Source: Salinibacillus aidingensis | Lineage (GTDB): Bacteria; Bacillota; Bacilli; Bacillales; Alkalibacillaceae | DNA length: 64,000 bases | Assembly (NCBI RefSeq): GCF_039522525.1 | Contig: NZ_BAAADO010000004.1 | Location: 372,001 to 436,000 of the forward strand | Direction: 5' to 3' | In this document: piece after piece, positions 1 to 8,438 of the stretch | Position numbering within the stretch: the stretch's first letter is position 1 | Layout of the letters: each line of letters opens with the position of its first letter | Notes under the pieces: generated by a model | The model's database searches: none | Seen by the model: the letters and a program-made list of their open reading frames with translations, nothing else | Told to the model about the DNA's origin: nothing | Position numbers and translations under genes: made by a program

Positions 1-1
1 A

Positions 2-349
2 ATAAATGATGAAAATCCCGATCTATTATTTGTTGGATATATTTCCACAAGAGGAGCCATTGAAGAAGCGATGGCACGATTACGCCAGGATGGATTTAAA
101 GTGAACCATGCCCACATTCGATTGCTGCATCCTTTTCCATCTGAAGAAATAACCCCTTTATTAGAAAACGCTAAACAGGTAATCGTTGTGGAACATAATG
201 CTACTGGTCAATTAGCCAATATTTTAAAAATGAATACCGGTTATGGGGATAAAATCACAAGTGTATTGAAATTTGATGGCACCCCATTCCTGCCAGGTGA
301 AATTTATCATGAATGCATGCAGGAGGTGGTTGTTTATGGCAACCGTTAA
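2..349 (+). CDS. korA: 2-oxoacid:acceptor oxidoreductase, alpha subunit (C-terminal part)
   Basis: Only the last ~115 residues are inside the window; the frame is open from base 2, so the gene starts upstream. The product is the alpha subunit of a 2-oxoacid:ferredoxin oxidoreductase (2-oxoglutarate or pyruvate type), which oxidatively decarboxylates 2-oxoacids to acyl-CoA. The visible part matches the C-terminal domain, with a stretch reading LLHPFPSEEI and then VVEHNATGQLA. It overlaps the beta-subunit gene by 14 bp in another frame, the usual translationally coupled korAB arrangement just upstream of miaB in Bacillaceae. Substrate specificity cannot be told from this fragment. Confidence 0.85.
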   Translation: MNDENPDLLFVGYISTRGAIEEAMARLRQDGFKVNHAHIRLLHPFPSEEITPLLENAKQVIVVEHNATGQLANILKMNTGYGDKITSVLKFDGTPFLPGEIYHECMQEVVVYGNR

Positions 350-1202
350 GGATTTCCGAAACAATGTGAAGCCGAACTGGTGTCCTGGATGTGGTGATTT
401 TTCTGTGCAGGCATCTATTCAACGGGCATGTGCCAACATAGGCTTAGAACCAGATGATCTGGCACTTGTTTCCGGAATTGGCTGTTCAGGAAGAATATCA
501 GGCTATGTAAACGCCTATGGTTTTCACGGCACACATGGACGTGTGCTGCCGATTGCGCAAGGGGTGAAAATGGCGAATCGGGATTTAACCGTTATCGCGG
601 CCGGTGGTGATGGAGACGGGTTAGCGATTGGAATGGGGCATACCATTCATGCAATTAGGAGAAATATTGATATCACTTATATCATCATGGACAACCAAAT
701 TTATGGTTTAACCAAAGGGCAGACATCCCCCAGAAGTGAGGCCGGGTTTGTAACGAAAAGTACACCTGAGGGCTCCATTGAACCTTCCGTCAATTTAATG
801 GAAATGGCCCTATCCTCTGGTGCAACATTCGTAGCTCAAAGCTTCTCAAGTGATATTAAGGATTTAATGTCTATCATTGAACAAGGTATACAGCATAAAG
901 GATTCTCCCTGATTAATGTGTTCAGCCCCTGTGTAACCTACAATAAAGTAAACACTTATGAATGGTTTAAGGAAAATCTGGTGAAGCTTTCGTCTATTGA
1001 GGATTATGATTCCGGTGACAGAGGGATGGCCATGAAAACATTAATGGAGCACGACAGTCTGGTAACAGGATTAATCTATCAGGATTCGGTCAGAAAATCC
1101 TATCAGGAAATGGTGAAAGGGTATAAGGAAGAACCTTTAAAAGACGAAGAGTTAGGCATGGATCGTGAAAAATTTGATGAGCTGGTTCAGCAATTTATTT
1201 AA
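336..1202 (+). CDS. korB: 2-oxoacid:acceptor oxidoreductase, beta subunit
   Basis: This 288-residue protein is the thiamine-diphosphate-binding beta subunit partnering the gene just upstream. An iron-sulfur motif WCPGCGDF lies near residues 16-23. The ThDP motif starts with GGDGDGLAIG near residue 90 and ends with DNQIYGLTKGQ. An SPC motif near residue 190 supplies a further cluster cysteine. I chose the ATG at 336 because AGGAGGTGG lies just before it; an in-frame start at 273 would reach back much further into korA. The family transfers electrons to ferredoxin. 2-Oxoglutarate is the likely substrate by Bacillus precedent, which is inference. Confidence 0.9.
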   Translation: MATVKDFRNNVKPNWCPGCGDFSVQASIQRACANIGLEPDDLALVSGIGCSGRISGYVNAYGFHGTHGRVLPIAQGVKMANRDLTVIAAGGDGDGLAIGMGHTIHAIRRNIDITYIIMDNQIYGLTKGQTSPRSEAGFVTKSTPEGSIEPSVNLMEMALSSGATFVAQSFSSDIKDLMSIIEQGIQHKGFSLINVFSPCVTYNKVNTYEWFKENLVKLSSIEDYDSGDRGMAMKTLMEHDSLVTGLIYQDSVRKSYQEMVKGYKEEPLKDEELGMDREKFDELVQQFI

Positions 1203-1299
1203 CGCAACTTGGGCAATGAATGGATATTTCCTGGGAAAGCGCATAATGTGAGGCAATAGTTTAATTTCTGAATCATTTCAAGGGTATTTGACAAATAAG

Positions 1300-1330
1300 G
1301 GCTGACGTCCATTTGAAAAGGGACTCAGCC
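1300..1330. terminator. Imperfect inverted repeat between convergent genes
   Basis: GGCTGACGTCC and GGGACTCAGCC form an imperfect stem around a 9-nt loop between korB and the convergent epimerase-family gene, overlapping the latter's stop codon. It may terminate transcription from both sides, but there is no good T-tract. Confidence 0.4.
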
Positions 1331-2251
1331 TTCATTTGTGTCTTCACTTAAAATTTGCGGCAAAGCCTGACCACACTTTGAATAGTGAAATTCAAATCCA
1401 TGCTTTAATGCTTTGTCAGGAATCACTTTTTGTCCTTCTGTTAAAAACTCACTCATTTCTCCAAAAATGACCTTCAATATCCATGATGGTACAGGAAACC
1501 AGTGAGGCCTCCTTAAGGTTTCCCCAATCTTCTTTCCCATCGTATCCATTTTTACCGGATTTGGAGCCGTAATGTTTATCGGCCCTTCAATGGCTTCCTG
1601 GTGGATGATATAGTCAAATAGCTGCGTGAGGTCATAAATGTGTATCCACGACAGCCATTGTTTTCCTGATGCCACTCGACCACCGGCAAATAATTTATAG
1701 GGCATAATCATTCGCGGCAAAGCCCCGCCATCTTTCCCTAAAACAATACCAATTCTTGCAATCACGGTTCGTATCCCAAATTGTTCTGCCTTAATGGCTT
1801 CCTGCTCCCACATACTGCATACCCTCGCCGGAAAACTATTTTTTCGGGGTGCAGATTTTTCTGTGAATTCCTGCTCGTTTGAATTCCCATAAACGCCAAT
1901 AGCCGAAGCATTGATAAATACCTTTGGCTTTATCTCAGAGCTTTGCATAAACTGCAGAAGTTTTTGCGTGGCTTGTTTTCTGCTATCCCATATTTTTGTC
2001 TTCTTTTTCCTTGTCCATCTTCCTTTATTAATTGGTTCACCAGCCAGGTTGATGACAGCATCGATAGGTGGAAGGGTTTCAAAAGTGTGTTCATCCTGAT
2101 TAAACCATGTGATATAGTGAAGATAGGGAGAACTTTTTGGATTGTGATGGGACGATCTTGTGAGGACATAAACATGATACTGTTTCTGAACCATGGATTG
2201 TACCAGGTGACGTCCTATAAAACCTGTGCCGCCTGCAATTAATACATTCAC
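1325..2251 (-). CDS. NAD(P)-dependent epimerase-like protein, TIGR01777 family (YfhF-like)
   Basis: This 308-residue protein belongs to the short-chain dehydrogenase-like, epimerase-related family typified by B. subtilis YfhF. It has an N-terminal Rossmann motif AGGTGFIGRHLV at about residues 6-17, a central SAIGVYG catalytic-region motif, and the family's C-terminal DUF1731-type tail ending in LPQIL. Its substrate is unknown. I prefer a GTG start at 2251, about 9 nt from an AGGAG; a TTG at 2260 lies too close to that ribosome-binding site. It is convergent with korB and divergent from the DCC gene. Confidence 0.8.
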   Translation of the reverse strand: MNVLIAGGTGFIGRHLVQSMVQKQYHVYVLTRSSHHNPKSSPYLHYITWFNQDEHTFETLPPIDAVINLAGEPINKGRWTRKKKTKIWDSRKQATQKLLQFMQSSEIKPKVFINASAIGVYGNSNEQEFTEKSAPRKNSFPARVCSMWEQEAIKAEQFGIRTVIARIGIVLGKDGGALPRMIMPYKLFAGGRVASGKQWLSWIHIYDLTQLFDYIIHQEAIEGPINITAPNPVKMDTMGKKIGETLRRPHWFPVPSWILKVIFGEMSEFLTEGQKVIPDKALKHGFEFHYSKCGQALPQILSEDTNEG

Positions 2252-2306
2252 GTATACCAACTCCTGTCGATAGATTTGTATGGTTTGAAAGAAGGAGGCT
2301 GTTATA

Positions 2307-2711
2307 ATGAAACATCCTGATAAAATCTTGTATGTATTCTATGATAGCTGGTGTCCAATCTGCCGCAAAGCTAAAGCTAAAATTGAAAAAGCAGATAAAA
2401 ATCACGTGATAATACTGCTATCCATCCGGGACTCAAGTGTTTACGAAGAGTATCATTTAACAGGGAAGAATGTAGAAGAACGAATATACAGCATTCGTAA
2501 TCAGGATGGGAAGTCATTTACCGGAATTTTTGCCATTTTGGAAATTGCTAAACGTATCCCTAAATACAAGCCTCTCGTTCCTTTTCTATATATTTCCATT
2601 ATACTTGGTTTCGGACAAAAAGTATATGATTACATTGCTTCAAGAAGGGAAATCGTCCCAACCGGTCATTGCAATGAGGATTCCTGTTCCATTCATCTCA
2701 AGGAGGATTAG
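2307..2711 (+). CDS. DCC-family thiol-disulfide oxidoreductase (DUF393, YuxK-like)
   Basis: This 134-residue protein opens with the DCC signature DSWCPICRK, with Cys16 and Cys19 forming a CxxC pair, as in the DUF393/YuxK thioredoxin-like family. A hydrophobic patch near residues 92-105 (PFLYISIILGFG) is typical. Two further cysteines lie in the C-terminal tail (HCNEDSCS). The physiological redox partner is unknown. The start follows GAAGGAGG. It is a single gene divergent from the epimerase and about 135 bp upstream of miaB. Confidence 0.8.
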   Translation: MKHPDKILYVFYDSWCPICRKAKAKIEKADKNHVIILLSIRDSSVYEEYHLTGKNVEERIYSIRNQDGKSFTGIFAILEIAKRIPKYKPLVPFLYISIILGFGQKVYDYIASRREIVPTGHCNEDSCSIHLKED

Positions 2712-2846
2712 GAAATATGTACGCAGCCTGAATCAGTCATTTGAAAAGGTGACAAAAGTTTGAATATAGACAAAACAACATTTTCATTTTTAATGTCGGG
2801 CTGATATAATAATACAGTTAGAAGCTATAAGGAAAGGAGTTTTGAA

Positions 2847-4421
2847 ATGAATGAGCAGCAGCGTAAAGAAATGTCCCAGATACGTCAGGGGAATCCAGCG
2901 GACGTAAAATCCGAACAGGATAATCTTGAACGTATAAAGAATAAGAAACCAGATGATTTCGTGAAATATTTTCAAACTACATATGAAACTCCAAACTTAA
3001 ACAAAGCAAGAAAGCGCGGCAAGCAGGATATTAAGTATCATGAGGACTTTACGATTCCTGATGAACTTCAGAACATAGGTCAGGGGAAGAAATATTTGAT
3101 TCGAACCTATGGCTGCCAAATGAATGAACATGACACAGAGGTTATGGCAGGAATTTTAACAGAATTAGGCTTTGAATCAACATCGGATGCTAATGAAGCG
3201 GATATTATCCTGCTGAACACATGTGCCATCCGTGAAAATGCAGAAAATAAGGTATTTGGTGAGCTGGGCCACTTAAAGCCGCTGAAGCAGAATCGTCCGG
3301 ACCTGATTTTGGGTGTATGCGGTTGTATGTCCCAGGAAGAATCTGTAGTAAATAAAATTTTGGAAAAGCATCAGCATGTTGACCTTATTTTTGGTACCCA
3401 TAATATTCATCGTCTTCCACAGCTAATCCAGGAAGCTATTTTTGGTAAGGAAATGGTCGTTGAAGTATGGTCAAAAGAAGGCGATGTCATTGAAAACCTT
3501 CCAAAAGCCCGTAACGGTAAGACAAAGGCATGGGTAAACATTATGTACGGCTGCGATAAGTTCTGTACCTATTGCATTGTCCCTATGACCCGTGGTAAAG
3601 AACGCTCCAGACGTCCTGAAGATATCATTCAGGAAATCAGGCATTTGGCAGCACAAGGGTATCAGGAAGTTACGCTGTTAGGCCAAAATGTGAATGCTTA
3701 TGGAAAAGATTTAGCCGATATGGACTACGGCTTAGGCGATCTGATGGATGAAATTCGTAAAATTGATATTCCAAGGGTTCGCTTTACCACATCCCATCCT
3801 AGAGATTTTGATGACCGATTAATTGAAGTACTGGCTAAGGGTGGGAATTTAATGCCGTACATTCATTTACCTGTACAGTCCGGAAGCTCCGAAGTATTGA
3901 AACGAATGAATCGTAAATATACAAGGGAAAGTTATCTTGAACTGGTACGTAAAATTAAGAAGGCTATTCCACACGCGGCCTTAACTACAGATATCATTGT
4001 CGGTTTCCCTAATGAGACCGAAGAACAATTTGAAGAAACGATGACTTTATATGAAGAAGTTGGATTTGAAGGTGCGTACACATTTATTTATTCTCCGCGT
4101 GAAGGTACACCAGCGGCTAAAAAAGAAGACAATGTACCGATGGATGTGAAAAAACAACGCCTTTATCGTTTGAATGAACGCGTCAATCAATATTCCAGAG
4201 AAGCATTGAAGAAGTATCAGGATCAGGTTGTGGACGTCCTCGTGGAAGGGGAAAGTAAAAATAACCCGGATGTATTGGCAGGATATACACCTGAAAGCAA
4301 GCTTGTGAACTTTAGAGGACCAAAATCAGTTATTGGTAAGATTGTAAAAGTGAAGATTACAAATACAAAAAGCTGGACTCTTGATGGAGAAATGGCAGAG
4401 GAAGCTGTAGAGGTGAATTAA
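2847..4421 (+). CDS. miaB: tRNA-2-methylthio-N6-dimethylallyladenosine synthase MiaB
   Basis: MiaB is a radical-SAM methylthiotransferase that converts i6A37 to ms2i6A37 in tRNAs reading UNN codons. The N-terminal cluster-binding domain shows YGCQMNEHD, NTCAIREN and GVCGCM near residues 88-165. The radical SAM motif CDKFCTYC follows at about 233-240, and a TRAM-type RNA-binding tail closes the protein. The 524-residue length includes the ~60-residue N-terminal extension usual in Bacillus MiaB. A ribosome-binding site AAAGGAG precedes the ATG. ricA starts 1 bp after the stop codon, as in B. subtilis, and miaA lies further along in this window. Confidence 0.96.
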   Translation: MNEQQRKEMSQIRQGNPADVKSEQDNLERIKNKKPDDFVKYFQTTYETPNLNKARKRGKQDIKYHEDFTIPDELQNIGQGKKYLIRTYGCQMNEHDTEVMAGILTELGFESTSDANEADIILLNTCAIRENAENKVFGELGHLKPLKQNRPDLILGVCGCMSQEESVVNKILEKHQHVDLIFGTHNIHRLPQLIQEAIFGKEMVVEVWSKEGDVIENLPKARNGKTKAWVNIMYGCDKFCTYCIVPMTRGKERSRRPEDIIQEIRHLAAQGYQEVTLLGQNVNAYGKDLADMDYGLGDLMDEIRKIDIPRVRFTTSHPRDFDDRLIEVLAKGGNLMPYIHLPVQSGSSEVLKRMNRKYTRESYLELVRKIKKAIPHAALTTDIIVGFPNETEEQFEETMTLYEEVGFEGAYTFIYSPREGTPAAKKEDNVPMDVKKQRLYRLNERVNQYSREALKKYQDQVVDVLVEGESKNNPDVLAGYTPESKLVNFRGPKSVIGKIVKVKITNTKSWTLDGEMAEEAVEVN

Positions 4422-4422
4422 T

Positions 4423-4854
4423 ATGGCAGAATATACACGTAAAGAGGTTGTAGAAGAAGCAAATAAATTGGCGAATATGCTGGCTAATATTGAGGAAATC
4501 GACCGCTTTAAACAGATTGAAGCAAAACTTAATGAAAATCAAAAAGTACAGGATCTCATCCGGCGAATTAAAGCGATGCAGAAGCAGGCCGTCAATTTAC
4601 AGCATTATGGAAAAAAAGAAGCACAGCAGAAAGCAGAAAAAGAGCTGGAGCGTCTTCAGGATGAACTGGATGAAATTCCAATTGTAGCAGAGTTTAAGGA
4701 AATCCAGGTTGTTGTAAACGACATTTTACAAATGGTTACTGGAACGATTGCACGTAAAGTAACCAATGAAATTGTCCGTTCCACCGGTGGCGATGTATTA
4801 ACCGGCCAGACAAAAGCACAAATGGAAAATGATTTGACTCACCATCATCATTAA
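4423..4854 (+). CDS. ricA: RicA/YmcA, subunit of the RicAFT (YmcA-YlbF-YaaT) complex
   Basis: This 143-residue, mostly helical protein matches YmcA/RicA, which with YlbF and YaaT promotes RNase Y-dependent mRNA processing and influences sporulation, competence and biofilm formation. Its position directly after miaB and before cotE is the same as in B. subtilis. The conserved tail reads TNEIVRSTGGDVL. There is no cysteine anywhere in the protein; it ends instead in four histidines, which is notable because the B. subtilis complex is reported to carry iron-sulfur clusters. A strong terminator follows. Confidence 0.9.
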   Translation: MAEYTRKEVVEEANKLANMLANIEEIDRFKQIEAKLNENQKVQDLIRRIKAMQKQAVNLQHYGKKEAQQKAEKELERLQDELDEIPIVAEFKEIQVVVNDILQMVTGTIARKVTNEIVRSTGGDVLTGQTKAQMENDLTHHHH

Positions 4855-4855
4855 A

Positions 4856-4884
4856 AAAGTCAGCCTTTGGGGCTGACTTTTTTT
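4856..4884 (+). terminator. Rho-independent terminator after ricA
   Basis: AAAGTCAGCC and GGCTGACTTT form a 10-bp stem around a short loop, followed by a run of T. It begins right after the ricA stop codon and separates miaB-ricA from cotE. Confidence 0.9.
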
Positions 4885-4907
4885 AACCAGGAAAATCACA
4901 CTGATCA

Positions 4908-4930
4908 GTTGCCTCCGCTTTTCTTTATAC
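4908..4930. repeat. Partial copy of a Bacillaceae interspersed repeat
   Basis: The core TGCCTCCGCTTTTCTTTATA is nearly identical to 11855-11875, and its complement recurs around 47809-47824. Only the end of the repeat is present here. It belongs to short, non-coding, repeat sequences common in Bacillaceae intergenic regions. Confidence 0.6.
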
Positions 4931-5107
4931 ACACATTCACCCATTTCTGCATAAGCTTTATTAGACAGATAACTAGATATTACATTCATGGCTATTATCT
5001 TAAACGTTGCTGCAAAAACATCGAAATGTTTTGTTCAGGTTCATGCACTTCGGGCGAATGCCTTGAATAAAATGTCATGGAATCAAATTGAAGGAGGGTA
5101 AACGTAC

Positions 5108-5671
5108 ATGTCAATGGTTGATAGAGAAACACGGCAGATTATTACAAAAGCAGTGATCGGGAAAGGTAAGAAATTTAAAGAAGCAACACATACAATAACA
5201 CCGCACCACAGTCCATCAAGCATTTTAGGTTGCTGGGTCATTAATCATCAATATAAAGCAAGGAAAAAAGGAGACTTTGTGGAGGTTTCCGGAAGCTACG
5301 ACATTAATGTGTGGTATTCCTATAATAATAATACAAAAACTGAGGTTGTCAGTGATCGCGTAAATTATTCAGATCGTGTACCACTCGTTATCAAAGATGA
5401 AAACTGTATTTCTGATGATCTTGAAGTAATAGCACGTGCGACCCAACAGCCAAACTGTCTTGAATGCACCATAAATGAAGCAGGCAATCGTATCGTTGTA
5501 GAAGTAGAAAGAGAGTTTGTTGTTGAAGTGATCGGTGAGACGAAAGTAGTGGTTAAGCTTGATCCACATGGATATGTAAATGATGACGATTTTGAATATG
5601 ATGAACTTGAAGCTGAGCTTGCAGATGTAGATCCTGATATTTCATCATCCCATTCAGCTGAAAAAGATTAA
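5108..5671 (+). CDS. cotE: Outer spore coat morphogenetic protein CotE
   Basis: CotE forms the layer on which the outer spore coat assembles during sporulation. This 187-residue protein matches the family along its whole length. It starts MSMVDRETRQIITKAVIGKG, has the conserved core HSPSSILGCWVINH, and ends in an acidic tail rich in Asp and Glu. A strong GGAGGG ribosome-binding site precedes the ATG. Its place between ricA and mutS is the conserved Bacillus order. Mother-cell sigma-factor control is expected from the family, but I could not identify the promoter with confidence. Confidence 0.95.
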   Translation: MSMVDRETRQIITKAVIGKGKKFKEATHTITPHHSPSSILGCWVINHQYKARKKGDFVEVSGSYDINVWYSYNNNTKTEVVSDRVNYSDRVPLVIKDENCISDDLEVIARATQQPNCLECTINEAGNRIVVEVEREFVVEVIGETKVVVKLDPHGYVNDDDFEYDELEAELADVDPDISSSHSAEKD

Positions 5672-5687
5672 TATCATTCCCCTTTTA

Positions 5688-5720
5688 CCTGGCTCTGAAA
5701 AGCCGGGTTTTTCTTTTTTT
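5688..5720 (+). terminator. Terminator after cotE
   Basis: CCTGGCT and AGCCGGG pair around a short loop and are followed by TTTTTCTTTTTTT. The structure lies just downstream of cotE and before mutS. Confidence 0.85.
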
Positions 5721-5825
5721 ATGCCCTTTTCTTGTATTTAAGACTCTAAAGAATTCAATCAGATATGCTATAATAAAAAGATGTAGAAAAAGATCACATG
5801 GAGTATAATTTTTGGAGGAAGTCTT

Positions 5826-8420
5826 ATGGCTCAGTATACGCCGATGATTCAGCAATACTTACAAGTTAAAGAACAATATAAAGATACATTTCTCTTTTTT
5901 CGGTTAGGTGACTTTTACGAAATGTTTTTCGATGATGCCCTGCTAGCATCTAAAGAACTGGAAATAACGCTGACCAGCAGGGATGGAGGAGGGGAGGAAC
6001 GGATACCCATGTGCGGGATTCCTTTTCATTCCTCTGCTAACTATATTAAAAATTTAATAGAAAAAGGATATAAAGTTGCCATTTGTGAACAAGTAGAGGA
6101 TCCAAAACAGGCGAAAGGGGTCGTTCGCAGAGAGGTCATACAGGTTATTACCCCCGGAACAGTCATGGAAGGGGAGTTGCTGGATGAAAAGGAAAATAAC
6201 TTCATCGCCTCTCTGACCCCATTGGATGATGAACGTTTTGTTGTGGCTTATAATGACCTTTCCACCGGGGAAAACAGTGTTTCTTTTATCAGAGATGGAT
6301 TTGATTCTGTTTTAAGTGAACTTTTTAACCGCCCCGTAAAAGAAATTGTTGTACCATCCGATCTACAGGAAACATGGGCGGAAATGCTTACGCAAAGGTT
6401 AAATGTCACCATATCTCAGGAAGACAGTGTGGACATTCCGGATGAAAGTAAGGAATTAGTGCAAAACCTGAAACAGAAGGAATTGATTACAGGGTTTGCC
6501 CGTCTGTTTCAATATTTAGCACGCACCCAAAAACGGGCGATGACCCATTTGCAGCCTGTACAGTATATTGAACTTAGTCAGTATATGAAATTGGACATGT
6601 ATTCAAAGCGCAATCTGGAACTGACGGAAACGATTCGAAAAAAAGGCAAGGAAGGATCATTACTATGGGTACTGGATAAAACGGTTACCGCTATGGGAGC
6701 AAGAATGCTTAAGAAATGGCTGGACAGGCCATTATTATCAACCACGGAAATGGAAAGACGTCACCAGCAGGTAGAAGGATTGCTGGAGCAGTATTTTGAA
6801 AGAGAAGCACTTAGGGAAGCCTTGAAAGAGGTTTATGATTTAGAGCGTTTATCAGGAAGAGTTGCATATGGAAACGTCAACGCCAGAGATTTAATTCAAC
6901 TGAAAAAGTCCCTGCATCAAATTCCGGAAATCATTCAGGTGCTGCAGGATTTTCAGCAGGAGGAGCTTGCTCAGCTGGCCGACACCATTAATCCACTTGA
7001 ATCCTTAAAAGAAATCCTTGAGAAGAGCATTGCGGAAACGCCTCCTTTATCGATTAAAGAGGGGGATATTATAAAGGATGGCTATCATGAGCAGCTGGAT
7101 CAATACAGAGATGCTTCAAGAAATGGTAAGCAATGGATTGCCGAGTTGGAGAGGAAGGAAAGAGAAGCTACTGGTATCAAATCTTTAAAGGTTGGTTTTA
7201 ATAAAGTATTTGGCTATTATATCGAAGTGACCAAGGCCAATCTTCATTTGATTCCTGAAGGACGTTATGAACGTAAGCAGACACTTAGCAATGCCGAACG
7301 TTTTATTACTCCGGAACTTAAAGAAAAAGAGTCATTAATTCTGGAGTCCGAGGAGAAAAGTGTAGAGCTTGAATATGAGATCTTTATAGATATCCGGGAA
7401 CAGGTAAAGACATTTATTCCAGAACTTCAAAAGTTGGCTGAACAAATGAGTGAATTGGATGTCTTACAGAGCTTTGCTGTTGTGAGTGATGAAAATCGGT
7501 ATACCAGGCCATCATTTACAAATGGACATGAGCTTCATATAGAAAATGGACGGCATCCCGTTGTAGAACAAGTGATGAAGGATGATCATTATGTTCCCAA
7601 TGATGTAAGGATGGATGAAAATCGTGACATTTTGTTAATTACGGGTCCGAATATGGCCGGTAAAAGTACTTATATGCGTCAGCTGGCTCTTATTGTAATT
7701 ATGGGCCAAGTCGGATGTTTTGTCCCTGCTGATCGCGCGGAACTTCCGGTTTTTGATCAGATTTTCACTAGAATTGGCGCTGCAGATGACCTGGTAGCCG
7801 GACAAAGTACCTTTATGGTGGAGATGCTTGAAGCTAAACATGCGTTAACGAAAGCAACCGAGAACAGCCTGATATTGCTTGATGAAATAGGAAGAGGCAC
7901 AAGCACGTATGATGGTATGTCTCTGGCCCAGGCCATTGTAGAATATATTCATAACCACATCCATGCGAAGACGTTATTTTCCACCCATTATCATGAACTC
8001 ACAAGTTTAAGTGATTCTCTGGAGCGGTTAAGTAACGTGCATGTGAAGGCAGAAGAGCATGATGGGAATGTTGTGTTTCTTCATAAAATCCAGGACGGAG
8101 CAGCTGATGAAAGCTACGGTATTCATGTGGCAAAGCTTGCCGAACTGCCTTCACCTTTAATTGATCGGGCCTATGAAATTTTAAACCAGTTTGAACACTC
8201 GGAATCCTCTCGAGTACCATCAGCTAATGAAGAAGAGCAGCTGGACTTTTTTGCTTTTAAAGAACCTGCCCAAAAAAAGCAGGAAACGGAAAATTCCAAG
8301 TCGGTTTCAACTGCAGAAAAAACTATAATGGACGAGATTAAAGGATTAAACATGTTAAATATGACACCAATGGAAGCCATGAACACCTTATTTGCCATCC
8401 AGCAAAAATTGAATAAATGA
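5826..8420 (+). CDS. mutS: DNA mismatch repair ATPase MutS
   Basis: MutS recognises base mismatches and small loops and recruits MutL. The 864-residue protein carries the mismatch-binding N-terminal motif LGDFYEMFFDDA, with the intercalating Phe and Glu. It has clamp and lever domains, a Walker A motif GPNMAGKSTYMR at about 612-623, the signature DEIGRGTSTYDG, and a C-terminal helix region that pairs MutS dimers. Its length is normal for Bacillus. A GGAGG ribosome-binding site precedes the ATG. mutL follows 18 bp downstream, so the pair is probably cotranscribed. Confidence 0.97.
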   Translation: MAQYTPMIQQYLQVKEQYKDTFLFFRLGDFYEMFFDDALLASKELEITLTSRDGGGEERIPMCGIPFHSSANYIKNLIEKGYKVAICEQVEDPKQAKGVVRREVIQVITPGTVMEGELLDEKENNFIASLTPLDDERFVVAYNDLSTGENSVSFIRDGFDSVLSELFNRPVKEIVVPSDLQETWAEMLTQRLNVTISQEDSVDIPDESKELVQNLKQKELITGFARLFQYLARTQKRAMTHLQPVQYIELSQYMKLDMYSKRNLELTETIRKKGKEGSLLWVLDKTVTAMGARMLKKWLDRPLLSTTEMERRHQQVEGLLEQYFEREALREALKEVYDLERLSGRVAYGNVNARDLIQLKKSLHQIPEIIQVLQDFQQEELAQLADTINPLESLKEILEKSIAETPPLSIKEGDIIKDGYHEQLDQYRDASRNGKQWIAELERKEREATGIKSLKVGFNKVFGYYIEVTKANLHLIPEGRYERKQTLSNAERFITPELKEKESLILESEEKSVELEYEIFIDIREQVKTFIPELQKLAEQMSELDVLQSFAVVSDENRYTRPSFTNGHELHIENGRHPVVEQVMKDDHYVPNDVRMDENRDILLITGPNMAGKSTYMRQLALIVIMGQVGCFVPADRAELPVFDQIFTRIGAADDLVAGQSTFMVEMLEAKHALTKATENSLILLDEIGRGTSTYDGMSLAQAIVEYIHNHIHAKTLFSTHYHELTSLSDSLERLSNVHVKAEEHDGNVVFLHKIQDGAADESYGIHVAKLAELPSPLIDRAYEILNQFEHSESSRVPSANEEEQLDFFAFKEPAQKKQETENSKSVSTAEKTIMDEIKGLNMLNMTPMEAMNTLFAIQQKLNK

Positions 8421-8438
8421 CGAGGGGAGGGATAAGAA

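Noticed and set aside
4867..5070. 67-residue frame between ricA and cotE, and a 37-residue frame in a second phase
   Set aside because: No ribosome-binding site or family resemblance; the first overlaps the terminator and the repeat.
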